Shown piece by piece: positions 28,426-36,819 of a stretch of DNA of 64,000 nt; positions within the stretch are counted from its first letter, which is position 1; every line of letters starts with the position of its first letter. The translations under genes were made by a program, and so were the position numbers. The notes under the pieces are model-generated. The model saw nothing but the letters and a program-made list of their open reading frames with translations, was not told the DNA's origin and ran no database searches. The stretch comes from Thermaerobacter subterraneus DSM 13965. Lineage in GTDB: Bacteria; Bacillota; Sulfobacillia; Thermaerobacterales; Thermaerobacteraceae. The stretch covers positions 1,675,837 through 1,739,836 of the forward strand of contig NZ_JH976535.1 in assembly GCF_000183545.2 (NCBI RefSeq), written 5' to 3'.

Positions 28426-30048
28426 TCAATCGACCTTGTACCCCGCCTCCCGCAGCAGCTGCTTCGCCTTCTCCGGATCGTAGGGGTAGGGCTGGAGGCT
28501 CTCGTCGTAGCCGAAGCCGCTGGGCAGCAGCGCCGTGGCCACCCGGTGGGCGTGGCCCTTGTAGAGCTCCTTGAGGATCGCGTCCCAGTCGATGGCGTAG
28601 TTCAGCGCCTGCCGCACCCGGGGATCGGTGAGCACCTTGTTGTTCAGCTCGATCATGTAAAGCCGCGTGCCCTGGGTCACCTTGACCTGCACGTTGGGGT
28701 CCTTCTCCAGCTGGGCCACCAGGTCCGGCGGCACCTCCTGGATGATATGGACCTCACCGTTCTGCAGGGCGGCGATGCGGGTGGCCGGCTCGGGCATCAT
28801 GCGGAAGACCACCCGCTGGAGCTTGGCCGGCCCCACGGGCGGCAGGTCCGGCGAGCCGCCGTAGTAGTCGTCGAACCGCTCCAGGACGATCTGCCCGTCC
28901 AGGCTGCCCTCGACGAAGCGGAAGGGCCCCGCCCCCACGGGCTTGGCCGACAGGCCGGCACTGCCCACTTCCTCAACGTAGTCCTTGGGCACGATCTGCG
29001 TGTGCACCAGCAGCTGGACGAAGGCGGCCGACGGGTTGGCCAGCTTCATCCGCACCGTGTAGTCGTCGACCTTCTCGATGGACTCCAGCGGCTCCACCAG
29101 CCCCTTGCGCGGCGACGGCTGGCCGTCCAGGCCGTCTTCAGCCAGGATCCGCTGGAAGGTGAAGACCACGTCGTCGGCCGTCAGGTCCTCGCCGTTGTGG
29201 AACTTGATGCCCCGCCGGAGCTTGAACACGTACGTGGTCGGGTCGGGCTGTTCCCACGACTCGGCGATCTCGGGCACCACCCGGCCGTCGGGCGTCCGGG
29301 TGACCAGGCCGTCGTAGATGTTGCGGATCACCGTCTCGGTGTCCCGGTCGCGGTAGGCGGCGGGGTCCAGGGACAGGATCCGGTCGGCCCGCAACCCCAC
29401 CACCAGGGTGTCGCCGCCCTCCAGCTCCACGTCGTGCAGGTTGATCCGGCTGTCCATGGAGGGCTGCCAGTTCTTCACCCGGGCCGAGGCCGCCTCGATG
29501 GCGTCCAGGTAGTAGCCGAAGATCCAGGGGGCGTCTTCGTAAAGGATGGCCTGCGCCTTCTTATAGGCCTCCAGCGCCTTCGCCTCGTCGGTGGCGGCCG
29601 CCGCCTCCTTGAAGAGGGCGTCCACCTCCGGGTTGGAGTAGAAGGAGTAGTTGCCGCGACCGCCCGTCTCCAGCTTGGGCACCGCCAGGTCCACCGGGGT
29701 GAAGGTGGCGCTGCCCCAGTCGGTGGCGTAGGCCTGCCGGGTGCCCTTCTGGGCCTCGGCCACCAGGGTCTGGTACTCCCACACCCGCACCTGGGCGTCG
29801 ATGCCCACCTGCTTGAGGTACTGGGCGACGACCTGCAGCTCCGCCTCGCGGTTCTTCGCCCCGTCCAGGGTGATGCTCAGCACCTGCCCCTGGGACGAAC
29901 CGGCCTCGCCGCCCGCCTGCTCCTGGCCGCCGCCGGTGCAACCCGCGGCGGCCAGGAGCAGGACCAGGGCCACCGCCAGCGGGACCAGCCGGCCCAGGCG
30001 GTGGGGAGCGGCCCGCCGCCTGGGCCCCCGCCGGAACACACCCCTCAT
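28426..30048 (-). CDS. Family 5 ABC substrate-binding lipoprotein, apparently circularly permuted
   Basis: 540 aa; ATG 30048 with GGGAGG upstream. A lipoprotein signal ends at Cys37 (LAAAGC). Residues about 56-211 then match the C-terminal part of DppA/OppA proteins: NREAELQVVAQYLKQVGIDA, NYSFYSNPEVDALFKEAA, KKAQAILYEDAPWIFGYY, closing INLHDVELE. Residues about 213-540 match the normal beginning: TLVVGLRADRILSLDPAAY, IYDGLVTRTPDGRVVPEIAE, RRGIKFHNGEDLTADDVVFT, and end at YPYDPEKAKQLLREAGYKVD, precisely where the C-terminal part would normally follow. The gene is uninterrupted and well initiated, so this looks like a functional permutation. It lies upstream of dppB and dppC. Confidence 0.9.
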   Translation of the reverse strand: MRGVFRRGPRRRAAPHRLGRLVPLAVALVLLLAAAGCTGGGQEQAGGEAGSSQGQVLSITLDGAKNREAELQVVAQYLKQVGIDAQVRVWEYQTLVAEAQKGTRQAYATDWGSATFTPVDLAVPKLETGGRGNYSFYSNPEVDALFKEAAAATDEAKALEAYKKAQAILYEDAPWIFGYYLDAIEAASARVKNWQPSMDSRINLHDVELEGGDTLVVGLRADRILSLDPAAYRDRDTETVIRNIYDGLVTRTPDGRVVPEIAESWEQPDPTTYVFKLRRGIKFHNGEDLTADDVVFTFQRILAEDGLDGQPSPRKGLVEPLESIEKVDDYTVRMKLANPSAAFVQLLVHTQIVPKDYVEEVGSAGLSAKPVGAGPFRFVEGSLDGQIVLERFDDYYGGSPDLPPVGPAKLQRVVFRMMPEPATRIAALQNGEVHIIQEVPPDLVAQLEKDPNVQVKVTQGTRLYMIELNNKVLTDPRVRQALNYAIDWDAILKELYKGHAHRVATALLPSGFGYDESLQPYPYDPEKAKQLLREAGYKVD

Positions 30049-30192
30049 CCCGCCTCCCAGCACCAGTGTCTCCGGCCGCCGGCCCCGCCGGCCCGCCGGC
30101 CTGCACCCGCCGTCCATACGCCTCCCCCTTTCCCCGGGGGCGGGCGCCGCCCGCCCCCGGACCGGTTTCCCTTTGCCTTGCCTCTCCCACCG

Positions 30193-30651
30193 TCACGGCC
30201 CACCGGAAGGGTTGTCACCAGCGGCACTCCCGCCGCGGCCGGCCCGGACTCCGCCGCCCAGGGGCCGCACCGCGGCCGGAGCGGCCCCTTCCACCGGAGC
30301 CGGGGGTGTCACCTCCCGCACCGCCGCGGGCGGCGCCCCGGCCGGTTCGACCTCCAGATCCAGCAGAGGCCCGTACTGCTGGGTGCCGAAGACATCGGTC
30401 TCTCCCGGGCTTCCCGCCGGGCGGCGCCGCCGGACCGTGAACTTGATGGCCCGGGCGGGGTCAAAATGGACGAAACAGTACAGGCGGTCGGGGCCGATGC
30501 CCAGCAACCGGCAGAGGGCCTCCGGGGTCAGCCCGGGGCTCCGGCAGGCCCGCCGGTACGCCTCCTCCGACGGGAAGAGGATGTCGAAGGTGATCAGGTC
30601 GACGCCGGCATTCTTGCTCCGGATGGTGCTGGCCAGCTCACGCAGGCGCAT
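30193..30651 (-). CDS. DUF4387 protein, AtuA partner
   Basis: 152 aa from ATG 30651, with GGAGGG upstream; it overlaps the AtuA stop by 14 bp. Residues 1-100 are a DUF4387 domain: LRELASTIRSKNAGVDLITF, DILFPSEEAYRRA, then FVHFDPARAIKFTVRR and PGETDVFGTQQYGPLLDLEV. DUF4387 is regularly encoded next to AtuA (DUF1446) proteins and probably works with them on a hydroxy- or terpenoid-type acyl substrate, though no reaction is established. The last 45 residues are an Ala/Pro/Gly tail. Confidence 0.88.
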   Translation of the reverse strand: MRLRELASTIRSKNAGVDLITFDILFPSEEAYRRACRSPGLTPEALCRLLGIGPDRLYCFVHFDPARAIKFTVRRRRPAGSPGETDVFGTQQYGPLLDLEVEPAGAPPAAVREVTPPAPVEGAAPAAVRPLGGGVRAGRGGSAAGDNPSGGP

Positions 30652-32206
30652 GGCCGGATCCCTCCCTCCGGCCCGCCGGCCGGTGCCCCGGGCGGGCTCC
30701 CGGGCGCCCGGCCGCGGCCGGGCGGCTTGCCGCTCCCGCCCCCACGGGTTCCCGCCCACCGGCGGGAGTCGCCAGCGGACCGGGGACGGGGTGGGGGTCA
30801 GGGCCGCTGAGCCCCACCTGCTCCAGCACCGTGGGGAACCAGCTCAGGGGATCGTCCACGGGCACCACGTGGTTCAGCGTCCAGCGGTAGGCGGGCCGGG
30901 CCTCCAGGACCTCGTCGGTCATCAGGGCGGCCCGGCCGGCGGTCCCGGTCCGGCCCCCGATGCGGGCGTAGAAGAGCTGGCGGGCCGCCATGGTGCAGAT
31001 CTCGCGGCCCCGGTGCCGGTCGGGACAGACCACCTCGACCACCAGCCCCAGCTCGTGCCCGGGGCGGGGGTGGGGCTCCAGCTCCCCCATTACGCCGTTG
31101 CGGCCGTACACGTGGTAGAACAGTTCGTAACCGGCGGTTCCGTAACGCTCCGCCACCTTGCGCCGCGCCCAGGCGATGGCCTCGTCCACCCGGGCCACCA
31201 GCTCGGGATCGCGCAAGCCGGCCAGGGCGAGGAAGCGGGCGCCGGCCGGACCCGCCCCCTCGATCTTCACGGCATAGGTGCCGGCGGGCCGGAACCGGAA
31301 GCCGGTGACCCGGGTGCGGCGGCCGTCCAGCGCCTGGTAGACGCAGCCGCGCATATCCAGGACGCCTGCGGGCACGTGCTCGAAGAAGGGCGTGGCCCGC
31401 TCGTACAGGGCATGCCCGGCCAGCGAGGCCGGCGTGCACCGCTGATCCGGGTGCATGGGCTCCACCACCACCTCGCCGGGGCGCAGGGTGCCCAGCACGG
31501 ACTCCTTGGCCATGAAGGGCTCGGCGCAGAAAGAGGCGCATTCCAGCACCTTGCCGGCGTAGTAGGCGGTGGCTGGGGGCATGCCGCACCAGAGGGCGGC
31601 CGCCGCGAAGATGGCCGCATCGCTGGACCGGCCGCAAATCACCACGTCGGCCCCCGCGTCCAGGGCCGCGACGATGGGCTCCGCCCCCATGACCGCGACC
31701 GCCCGGGAGGTCCGGTCCAGATCGGCCGGGGCCAGGTCGGGCCGGCCGTCCAGCCCGCGGATGGCGACGCCCTGTTCCAGGAGGCGGCGCAGGCGTTCCA
31801 CGGGAACGTCCGAGTAGATCCGCGCCAGCCGGAAGGGCGGCAGGCCATGCCGGGCGGCGATGTCTTCCACCATCCCGGCGAACTGGTCGACCCCGCGCCG
31901 GGTGCCCGTATCCGACGCCGAGCCGATGATCAGCGGGATCCCTCGCCGGCGGGTTTCCACCAGCAGGATCTCCAGGTCGTGGTACTGCCAGGCCGGCGGG
32001 CTGGCCGGCTCGTCGGCGCCCAGCGGGTAGGGGCCGATGTCGCAGCTCCCGGAATCGGCCACCACGAAGTCCGGGTCCCGCTCGAGCCCCGCCAGGAAGC
32101 TCTCCTTCTCCAGGGGCGTAAACCCCAGATGCCCGGTGGGCGCCAGCAGCCGCACCTCTTCCCGCAGCCGCCCCTCTCTCCGGCGCACACCGGTGCCGGT
32201 CGTCAT
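30638..32206 (-). CDS. Acyclic terpene utilisation AtuA family protein (DUF1446)
   Basis: 522 aa; ATG 32206 with GAGGGGTGA at good spacing. Family features include FVVADSGSCDIGPYPLGAD, PLIIGSASDTGTRRGVDQFA, DVVICGRSSDAAIFAAAALW and FYHVYGRNGVMGELEP. AtuA was named from acyclic terpene catabolism in Pseudomonas; most homologues, like this one with a DUF4387 partner, are of unknown reaction. First gene of the leftward operon that continues with a peptide-type importer, a C26 hydrolase and an aldo/keto reductase. The last 55 residues are low complexity. Confidence 0.88.
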   Translation of the reverse strand: MTTGTGVRRREGRLREEVRLLAPTGHLGFTPLEKESFLAGLERDPDFVVADSGSCDIGPYPLGADEPASPPAWQYHDLEILLVETRRRGIPLIIGSASDTGTRRGVDQFAGMVEDIAARHGLPPFRLARIYSDVPVERLRRLLEQGVAIRGLDGRPDLAPADLDRTSRAVAVMGAEPIVAALDAGADVVICGRSSDAAIFAAAALWCGMPPATAYYAGKVLECASFCAEPFMAKESVLGTLRPGEVVVEPMHPDQRCTPASLAGHALYERATPFFEHVPAGVLDMRGCVYQALDGRRTRVTGFRFRPAGTYAVKIEGAGPAGARFLALAGLRDPELVARVDEAIAWARRKVAERYGTAGYELFYHVYGRNGVMGELEPHPRPGHELGLVVEVVCPDRHRGREICTMAARQLFYARIGGRTGTAGRAALMTDEVLEARPAYRWTLNHVVPVDDPLSWFPTVLEQVGLSGPDPHPVPGPLATPAGGREPVGAGAASRPAAAGRPGARPGHRPAGRREGSGHAPA

Positions 32207-32285
32207 CGCAGGTCACCCCTCAGGTGCGCGTTGGTCCGGCAGCCGCCGCCTTGGGCGATGGCCACCCCGCCCCAGAAACGACAAA

Positions 32286-32311
32286 CCCCGTCCGGAGACG
32301 CCGGGACGGGG
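32286..32311 (-). terminator. GC-rich hairpin 80-105 bp upstream of the AtuA operon
   Basis: CCCCGTCC (minus 32311-32304) pairs with GGACGGGG (32293-32286), followed on the minus strand by TTTGTCGTTTC. It could terminate read-through from the AgcS gene 600 bp upstream or act in the operon leader. The surrounding 693-bp gap (32207-32899) also has a GGCCGGTGACCGGCC dyad near 32390-32405 and a 22-bp duplication at 32776; no coding potential is convincing there. Confidence 0.4.
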
Positions 32312-32775
32312 CAGGATGATTCTGGACGGCCGGGACTGGACAGCTTGCGCAGCCAGGACCGGAACGTGCCTCCAGCTCCCGGCGCCCCCACCGGCCGGTC
32401 ACCGGCCGAAGAACCCTCCACCTCCTTCCTGGCCGGCCGGCAGGACGGAAGGCTGCCCGGCGCGGCCACCGGCGCGGCCGGCGGCTTAGCAAGCAGCCTC
32501 GCCCCCTTGACCGGCCCCTTCCCGCGCCGGCCAGGGGCCCAGGTGCCGGCGAACCCCGTACTTGACGGCTCCGTGGCCGTTGCCGCCGCCATCCGGGCCA
32601 CCCCCTCCAACCACCGTCGGCGTGCGGCCGTACCCGGACCGGCCGGGGCGGCCTGGCTCCCCAAGGCCGCCCCGGCCTCATTCCATCGATACGCCGCCGG
32701 CGGGGAAAGTTGCCCGCCGGAAGGGGGCGATCACCCGCGGTCACGGCCCGAAAGGCGGGGCCGCTCGGTTGCCAA

Positions 32776-32818
32776 GGTACACCGGTGGGTTCCCTGCGGT
32801 ACACCGCCGGACTCCCTT
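32776..32818 (+). repeat. 22-bp direct duplication downstream of agcS
   Basis: GGTACACCGGTGGGTTCCCTGC-type unit at 32776-32797 is followed by an imperfect second copy starting GGTACACCGCCGG at 32798. It is one of several short tandem duplications in the spacers of this window. Confidence 0.45.
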
Positions 32819-32899
32819 CAGGAGCCCCGTCCCCGACCGGGCCGTCCCGGCCCGCAGGCCGTAACGGCCGCGACGGGCCGGAGCCCGAGACGGGCCGGC

Positions 32900-34315
32900 T
32901 CAGCCGGCCGGGGCGCTGCCGGCCGCCGCCCGCCGCGCCGCGGGCGGCTGGAGCTGGCGCCCCTCGGCGAAGAAGCGCCGGGTCTCCCGCACCACCACGC
33001 CGCTGAGGGCCAGCAGGCTGATGAGGTTGGGTACCGCCATCAGCCCGTTCATCACGTCGGCAAAGTCCCAGACGATCCCGAAGGTGGCCACCGACCCGGC
33101 AAAGACGGCCAAGGTCCACAAAGCCCGGTACAGGGTGACGGCCCGGGTACCGAAGAGGTACTCGAAACACTTCTCGCCGTAATACGCCCAGCCCAGGATG
33201 GTCGAGTAGGCGAAGAGAATCAGGCCGATCACCACGATCATGCCGCCCGGCCCGGGGAGCCCCGCTTCGAAGGCCCGGGTCGTCAGCTGCGCCCCCGTCA
33301 GGGTCTCGGGATCCGCCTGCTGCCACATCCCTGTGGCGACGATCACCAGCCCCGTGATGGAGCACACCACCACGGTGTCGATGAAGGTACCGGTCATGGA
33401 GACCAGCGCCTGCCGCGCCGGCAGGTCCGTGCGGGCTGCCGCGGCGGCGATGGGCGCGCTGCCCAGGCCGGCCTCGTTGGAGAACACGCCCCGCGCCACG
33501 CCCCAGCGGATGGCCTCCCGCACGCCCGCGCCGGCGATCCCGCCACCCAGGGCTTCGCCTGTCAGGGCGTGGCTGAGGATCAGGGCGACGGCGCCGGGCA
33601 CCGCCTCGATGTGCCGGCCCAGGATGACGAGCCCCCCGATCACGTAGAACAAGGCCATGAACGGCACCAGGAAGGCGGTCACCCGCCCGATGGACTTGAT
33701 GCCCCCCAGGATCACCAGGCCCGTCAAAGAGGCCAGGACCAGCCCCACGATCCAGCTGGGCACGCCCCAGTACTGCTGGATGTTGTTGGAGACCTCGTAC
33801 GCCTGGACGGTGTTGCCGATGCCAAAACCGGCCGCGGCGCCGAAAACGGCGAACAGAACGGCCAGCCACTTCTGGCCGAGCCCCCGTTCCAGCACGTACA
33901 TCGGGCCGCCGGCCATCTCGCCCCGGGCGTTGCGCACCCGGTAGGTCACCGCCAGGATGGCCTCCGCGTACTTGGTGGCCATCCCGAACAGCGCCGTCAC
34001 CCACATCCAGAAGACCGCGCCGGGGCCGCCCAGGGTCACGGCCGCCGCCACGCCGGCGATATTGCCCGTGCCGACGGTGGCCGCCAGGGCCGTCATGAGA
34101 GCCTGGAAGTGGTTGACGTCGCCTTCGGAAGTCTGATCCTGCCGCCGGCTGAAGGCCAGGCGCAGGGCATATCCCAGCTCGCGGAACTGGAGCCCCCGCA
34201 GCCGGATGGTGAGGAACAGGCCGGTGCCCACGATGAGCACCAGCATGGGAGGACCCCAGACGATGTCGCTGGCGGCACCGAGCAGGGCCGCCAGGCCGTC
34301 AACGAAACCCTGCAA
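32900..34315 (-). CDS. Sodium:alanine/glycine symporter (AgcS family)
   Basis: 471 aa. The TTG start at 34315 directly follows an in-frame TGA and is preceded by GGAGGG. Family motifs: [20 protein letters not shown] (substrate/Na+ site), [59 protein letters not shown] and [18 protein letters not shown]. Eleven or so membrane helices. Imports alanine or glycine with Na+. A decayed second copy lies at 17089-17311. A short Ala/Pro tail ends the protein. Apparently monocistronic. Confidence 0.94.
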   Translation of the reverse strand: MQGFVDGLAALLGAASDIVWGPPMLVLIVGTGLFLTIRLRGLQFRELGYALRLAFSRRQDQTSEGDVNHFQALMTALAATVGTGNIAGVAAAVTLGGPGAVFWMWVTALFGMATKYAEAILAVTYRVRNARGEMAGGPMYVLERGLGQKWLAVLFAVFGAAAGFGIGNTVQAYEVSNNIQQYWGVPSWIVGLVLASLTGLVILGGIKSIGRVTAFLVPFMALFYVIGGLVILGRHIEAVPGAVALILSHALTGEALGGGIAGAGVREAIRWGVARGVFSNEAGLGSAPIAAAAARTDLPARQALVSMTGTFIDTVVVCSITGLVIVATGMWQQADPETLTGAQLTTRAFEAGLPGPGGMIVVIGLILFAYSTILGWAYYGEKCFEYLFGTRAVTLYRALWTLAVFAGSVATFGIVWDFADVMNGLMAVPNLISLLALSGVVVRETRRFFAEGRQLQPPAARRAAAGSAPAG

Positions 34316-34728
34316 TCACCATCCCTCCCCAGCAAAGCGGGGCCGGCGCGCGGGGCCCTGGGCCGGGGGCAAGGCAACCCCCGGCCGACCGGCCGCCGCT
34401 GCCGGTCAGCGGTACCGGAAGGCGGCCCGCACACAAGGCGGCCCGCACCCACGAAACTGGAGCTGGACTCCCGGCAGGTTCGGGGCCGGGAACGGGCGTG
34501 CCACGCTTGAACTCCACCGAGACACGCAAGGCGGCGGGCCAGGGACAGGCCTTACCAGAAGGAATCCCGTCGTGCTGGTTGTTTTCTTTCAGAGGGCTCG
34601 CAATTCCTGCACCTTTTCGTTGTAAATTCGGAAGTTTTCCTTGGGCTGCATTTCATGGGGGCGATTGCCTGCCCAATCCAGGAGCCGGGGCGGGCCCGCC
34701 AGCAGGCCCTTCCCCCGCCGTGGCGGGA
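34316..34728. other. Intergenic gap between the ZIP gene and agcS
   Basis: 413 bp. 34419-34450 is a 16-bp direct duplication (AAGGCGGCCCGCACAC / AAGGCGGCCCGCACCC). 34500-34680 is AT-richer; on the minus strand 34651-34589 reads as a 20-codon ORF (MQPKENFRIYNEKVQELRAL) with protein-like composition and in-frame residues before it, perhaps the tail of a lost gene. No strong ribosome binding site or known family supports it. Confidence 0.35.
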
Positions 34729-35544
34729 TCAGACCTCGACGGCCAGGATAAAAGTCAGGATCATCCCCAGGGCGGTGATCAGGCCGACCAGGTTGCCGCC
34801 CTCGCGGTATGCCTCGGGGGTCAGGGTGTCGGCCGCCATGGCCACCACGGCCCCGCCGGCCAGGGCCAGGATGACCGCCTCGGTCACGCCGGCCAGCCGT
34901 TCCGCCAGGAGGAACCCGGCCGCCGCGGCCGGTGCGGCCACCCCAGCCACCGCGGCCCACAGCAGCACGATGAAGGCACGGCGATACCCGGCCCGCTTCA
35001 GGCCCACGGAACCGGAGAGGCCTTCCGGCAGGGTGCTGAGGAAGATCCCGACCACCAGCGCCCAGCTCAGCCCGTGGCCGGCAAAGAGGTCGACCCCCAG
35101 CGCGAAGGCTTCGGGCACGCCGTCCAGGACGGCTCCCGCCAGGATCGCCCAGGCCGCCCCCGGCCGGGGGCCGCGGGAAGCCGGGCGCCGTGGTGCCGCC
35201 GCACCGCTTCCCGGCTCCGGCCCGCGTCCGGCCGGTTCGTCCGGGTCGCCGCTGTGCTTGCGCCCCACGGCACCGCGCCGGTCCAGGAGAAAGTCGATGA
35301 CGGTGAAGATCAGGGCGCCGGCCAGAAAACCCGCCACCGCCGGCCCCGGCCCGCCCCGGTCCCGGGCGGCCGGCAGCACGTCGAAGGCCACGGCGCCCAG
35401 GAGGGCGCCGGCGCCGAAGGCCATCACCGCCGCCAGCACCCTGCGCCCCAGGGGGACGAACAGGCCACCCAGGCAACCGCACAGCCCGCTGCTGGATGCC
35501 ACCAGCGCCCAGAGGGCCGCTTCGGCCCAGCCCGGCCAGGTCAA
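34729..35544 (-). CDS. ZIP family metal transporter (ZupT-like)
   Basis: 271 aa; TTG start preceded by GGGAGGGATGG. Eight hydrophobic helices; helix IV region AWAILAGAVLDGVPEAFALG and helix V FLSTLPEGLSGSVGLKRAG carry the Pro-Glu and Asp/His metal-path residues of ZIP importers of Zn2+ or other divalent cations. A 35-residue Arg/Pro/Gly-rich cytoplasmic loop lies at about 92-127. It stands alone between agcS and an SDR gene. Confidence 0.88.
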   Translation of the reverse strand: MTWPGWAEAALWALVASSSGLCGCLGGLFVPLGRRVLAAVMAFGAGALLGAVAFDVLPAARDRGGPGPAVAGFLAGALIFTVIDFLLDRRGAVGRKHSGDPDEPAGRGPEPGSGAAAPRRPASRGPRPGAAWAILAGAVLDGVPEAFALGVDLFAGHGLSWALVVGIFLSTLPEGLSGSVGLKRAGYRRAFIVLLWAAVAGVAAPAAAAGFLLAERLAGVTEAVILALAGGAVVAMAADTLTPEAYREGGNLVGLITALGMILTFILAVEV

Positions 35545-35658
35545 GCCGCCATCCCTCCCGGCACCCGCCCGATCGGCACCTGCCGGAGGGCCGCCCGCTG
35601 CCGCCGGGCGGCAGCGGGTCCAGGCCCCCTTATCAGGATGGCCTGCCCGCCCGGGACC

Positions 35659-36456
35659 TCACAGGGCCCGCATCATCCCGCCGTCGACGAACACCGCCTG
35701 GCCGGTCAGGTAGCGGGCGGCATCGGACACCAGGAAGGCCACCACCTGTGCGAACTCCTCCGGGTCGCCGTACCGGCCCAGGGGGATCTGGCGGTAGAAG
35801 CTCTCCCGGACCTCCTCCACGCTGCGCCCCGTGTGCCGGGCCAGGTCCTGGTCCAGGCTGCGTACCCGCCCGGTGTCGATGCGCCCCGGCGCCACCGTGT
35901 GGATCCGGATGTTGCGGGCCGCCAGCTCGGGGACCAAGCTCTTCACCAGGGCGTAGACGCCCGCCCGCATGACGTTGGAGAGGATCAGACGCGGCAGCGG
36001 CACCTTGATGGAGGTCGAGGTGATGGTCACGATGGTGCCGCCGCCCGACCGCTCCATCAGCGGCGTGCAGGCGCGCACCAGCCGGACCACGGACATCAGG
36101 TTCTGCTGGAACGCCTTCTCCCAGTCCGCTTCCTCCACGTCGAAGAAATCGCCCGGCGGCGGGCCGCCGGCGTTGCACACCAGCACGTCCAGACGGCCGA
36201 AGGCCTGTTCCACCTGACGGGAAAGGGCCAGCACCTGCTCGGGTACGGCCACGTCGGCCTCCCAGGCCTCCACCCGCACATCGCGGTCGGCGCCGCGGCG
36301 GGCCACCTCCTCGGCGGCCTCCCGGACCCGCTCCGCCGAGCGGCTGCAGAGGGCCACGTGCATCCCCTCTTCGGCCAGCCGCCCGGCGATGGCCCGGCCC
36401 AGTCCCTGGCTGGCCGCCGTCACCAGCGCCACCTTGCCCTGCAAGCCCAGCTCCAA
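35659..36456 (-). CDS. SDR family oxidoreductase (3-oxoacyl-ACP reductase-like)
   Basis: 265 aa from a TTG at 36456 (MELGLQGKVALVTAASQGLG), which matches the usual start of this subfamily and follows GGGGTGGGG; an ATG at 36510 would add 18 Pro/Gly residues. NAD(P) motif TAASQGLG, NAG at LVCNAGGPPPGDF, then TITSTSIKVPLPRLILSNVM, where the canonical Tyr-x3-Lys is not present: the segment reads PRLILSNVMRAGV. The ending ARYLTGQAVFVDGGMMRAL is typical. The altered active site is shared by a group of atypical SDRs, so the reaction is uncertain. Confidence 0.85.
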   Translation of the reverse strand: MELGLQGKVALVTAASQGLGRAIAGRLAEEGMHVALCSRSAERVREAAEEVARRGADRDVRVEAWEADVAVPEQVLALSRQVEQAFGRLDVLVCNAGGPPPGDFFDVEEADWEKAFQQNLMSVVRLVRACTPLMERSGGGTIVTITSTSIKVPLPRLILSNVMRAGVYALVKSLVPELAARNIRIHTVAPGRIDTGRVRSLDQDLARHTGRSVEEVRESFYRQIPLGRYGDPEEFAQVVAFLVSDAARYLTGQAVFVDGGMMRAL

Positions 36457-36688
36457 AGGCCCCACCCCCGCGCCAGGCTTCCGGCCGACCCCGGCCGGGC
36501 CGGCCTGCATCGCCGCAGGACCCGCTCGGGGTCGACTGGAATTTGGAGAGAAGTTCCGCCGGACGGCAGGAATTGGTCCCCGCCCGTCCAATTGCTTTCA
36601 ATAACTGCCCCACCATGCGGGCGGTGCAAAGGCGGCCACGCCCCTCAAGGTGCTCTGCACCGGCCGCTGGCCACCACCGTATGGTTCC

Positions 36689-36725
36689 GATATAAGCCCG
36701 CCTTCGCCCTGAGCGGGCTTATATC
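36689..36725. terminator. Perfect 13-bp inverted repeat between ytxJ and the SDR gene
   Basis: GATATAAGCCCGC (36689-36701) and GCGGGCTTATATC (36713-36725) flank an 11-base loop. It is about 95 bp past the ytxJ stop on the minus strand and upstream of the SDR gene. It works as a hairpin on either strand. The flanking 36733-36765 holds a short direct duplication of GGCCCCGGTGAG. Terminator is the most likely role; an operator for the SDR gene is possible. Confidence 0.6.
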
Positions 36726-36819
36726 CTTTCGAGGCCCCGGTGAGGTCAAGGCCCCGGTGAGAGCCGCGGTGCCCGCGAGGTCAGGCGCCGGCACCGCCGG
36801 AGCCCTCGGGCGTGGCTTG

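Noticed and set aside
32203-32664. Minus-strand frame upstream of AtuA
   Set aside because: Ala/Gly/Arg-rich translation without motifs, overlapping the AtuA start; probably non-coding leader.
29741-34510. Very long open frames antisense to the real genes (for example 29741-34510 plus, 58551-61733 plus, 24238-27504 plus, 3049-5571 plus)
   Set aside because: In DNA of about 70% GC stop codons are rare on the opposite strand; these frames have no family motifs and their reverse strand encodes recognisable proteins.
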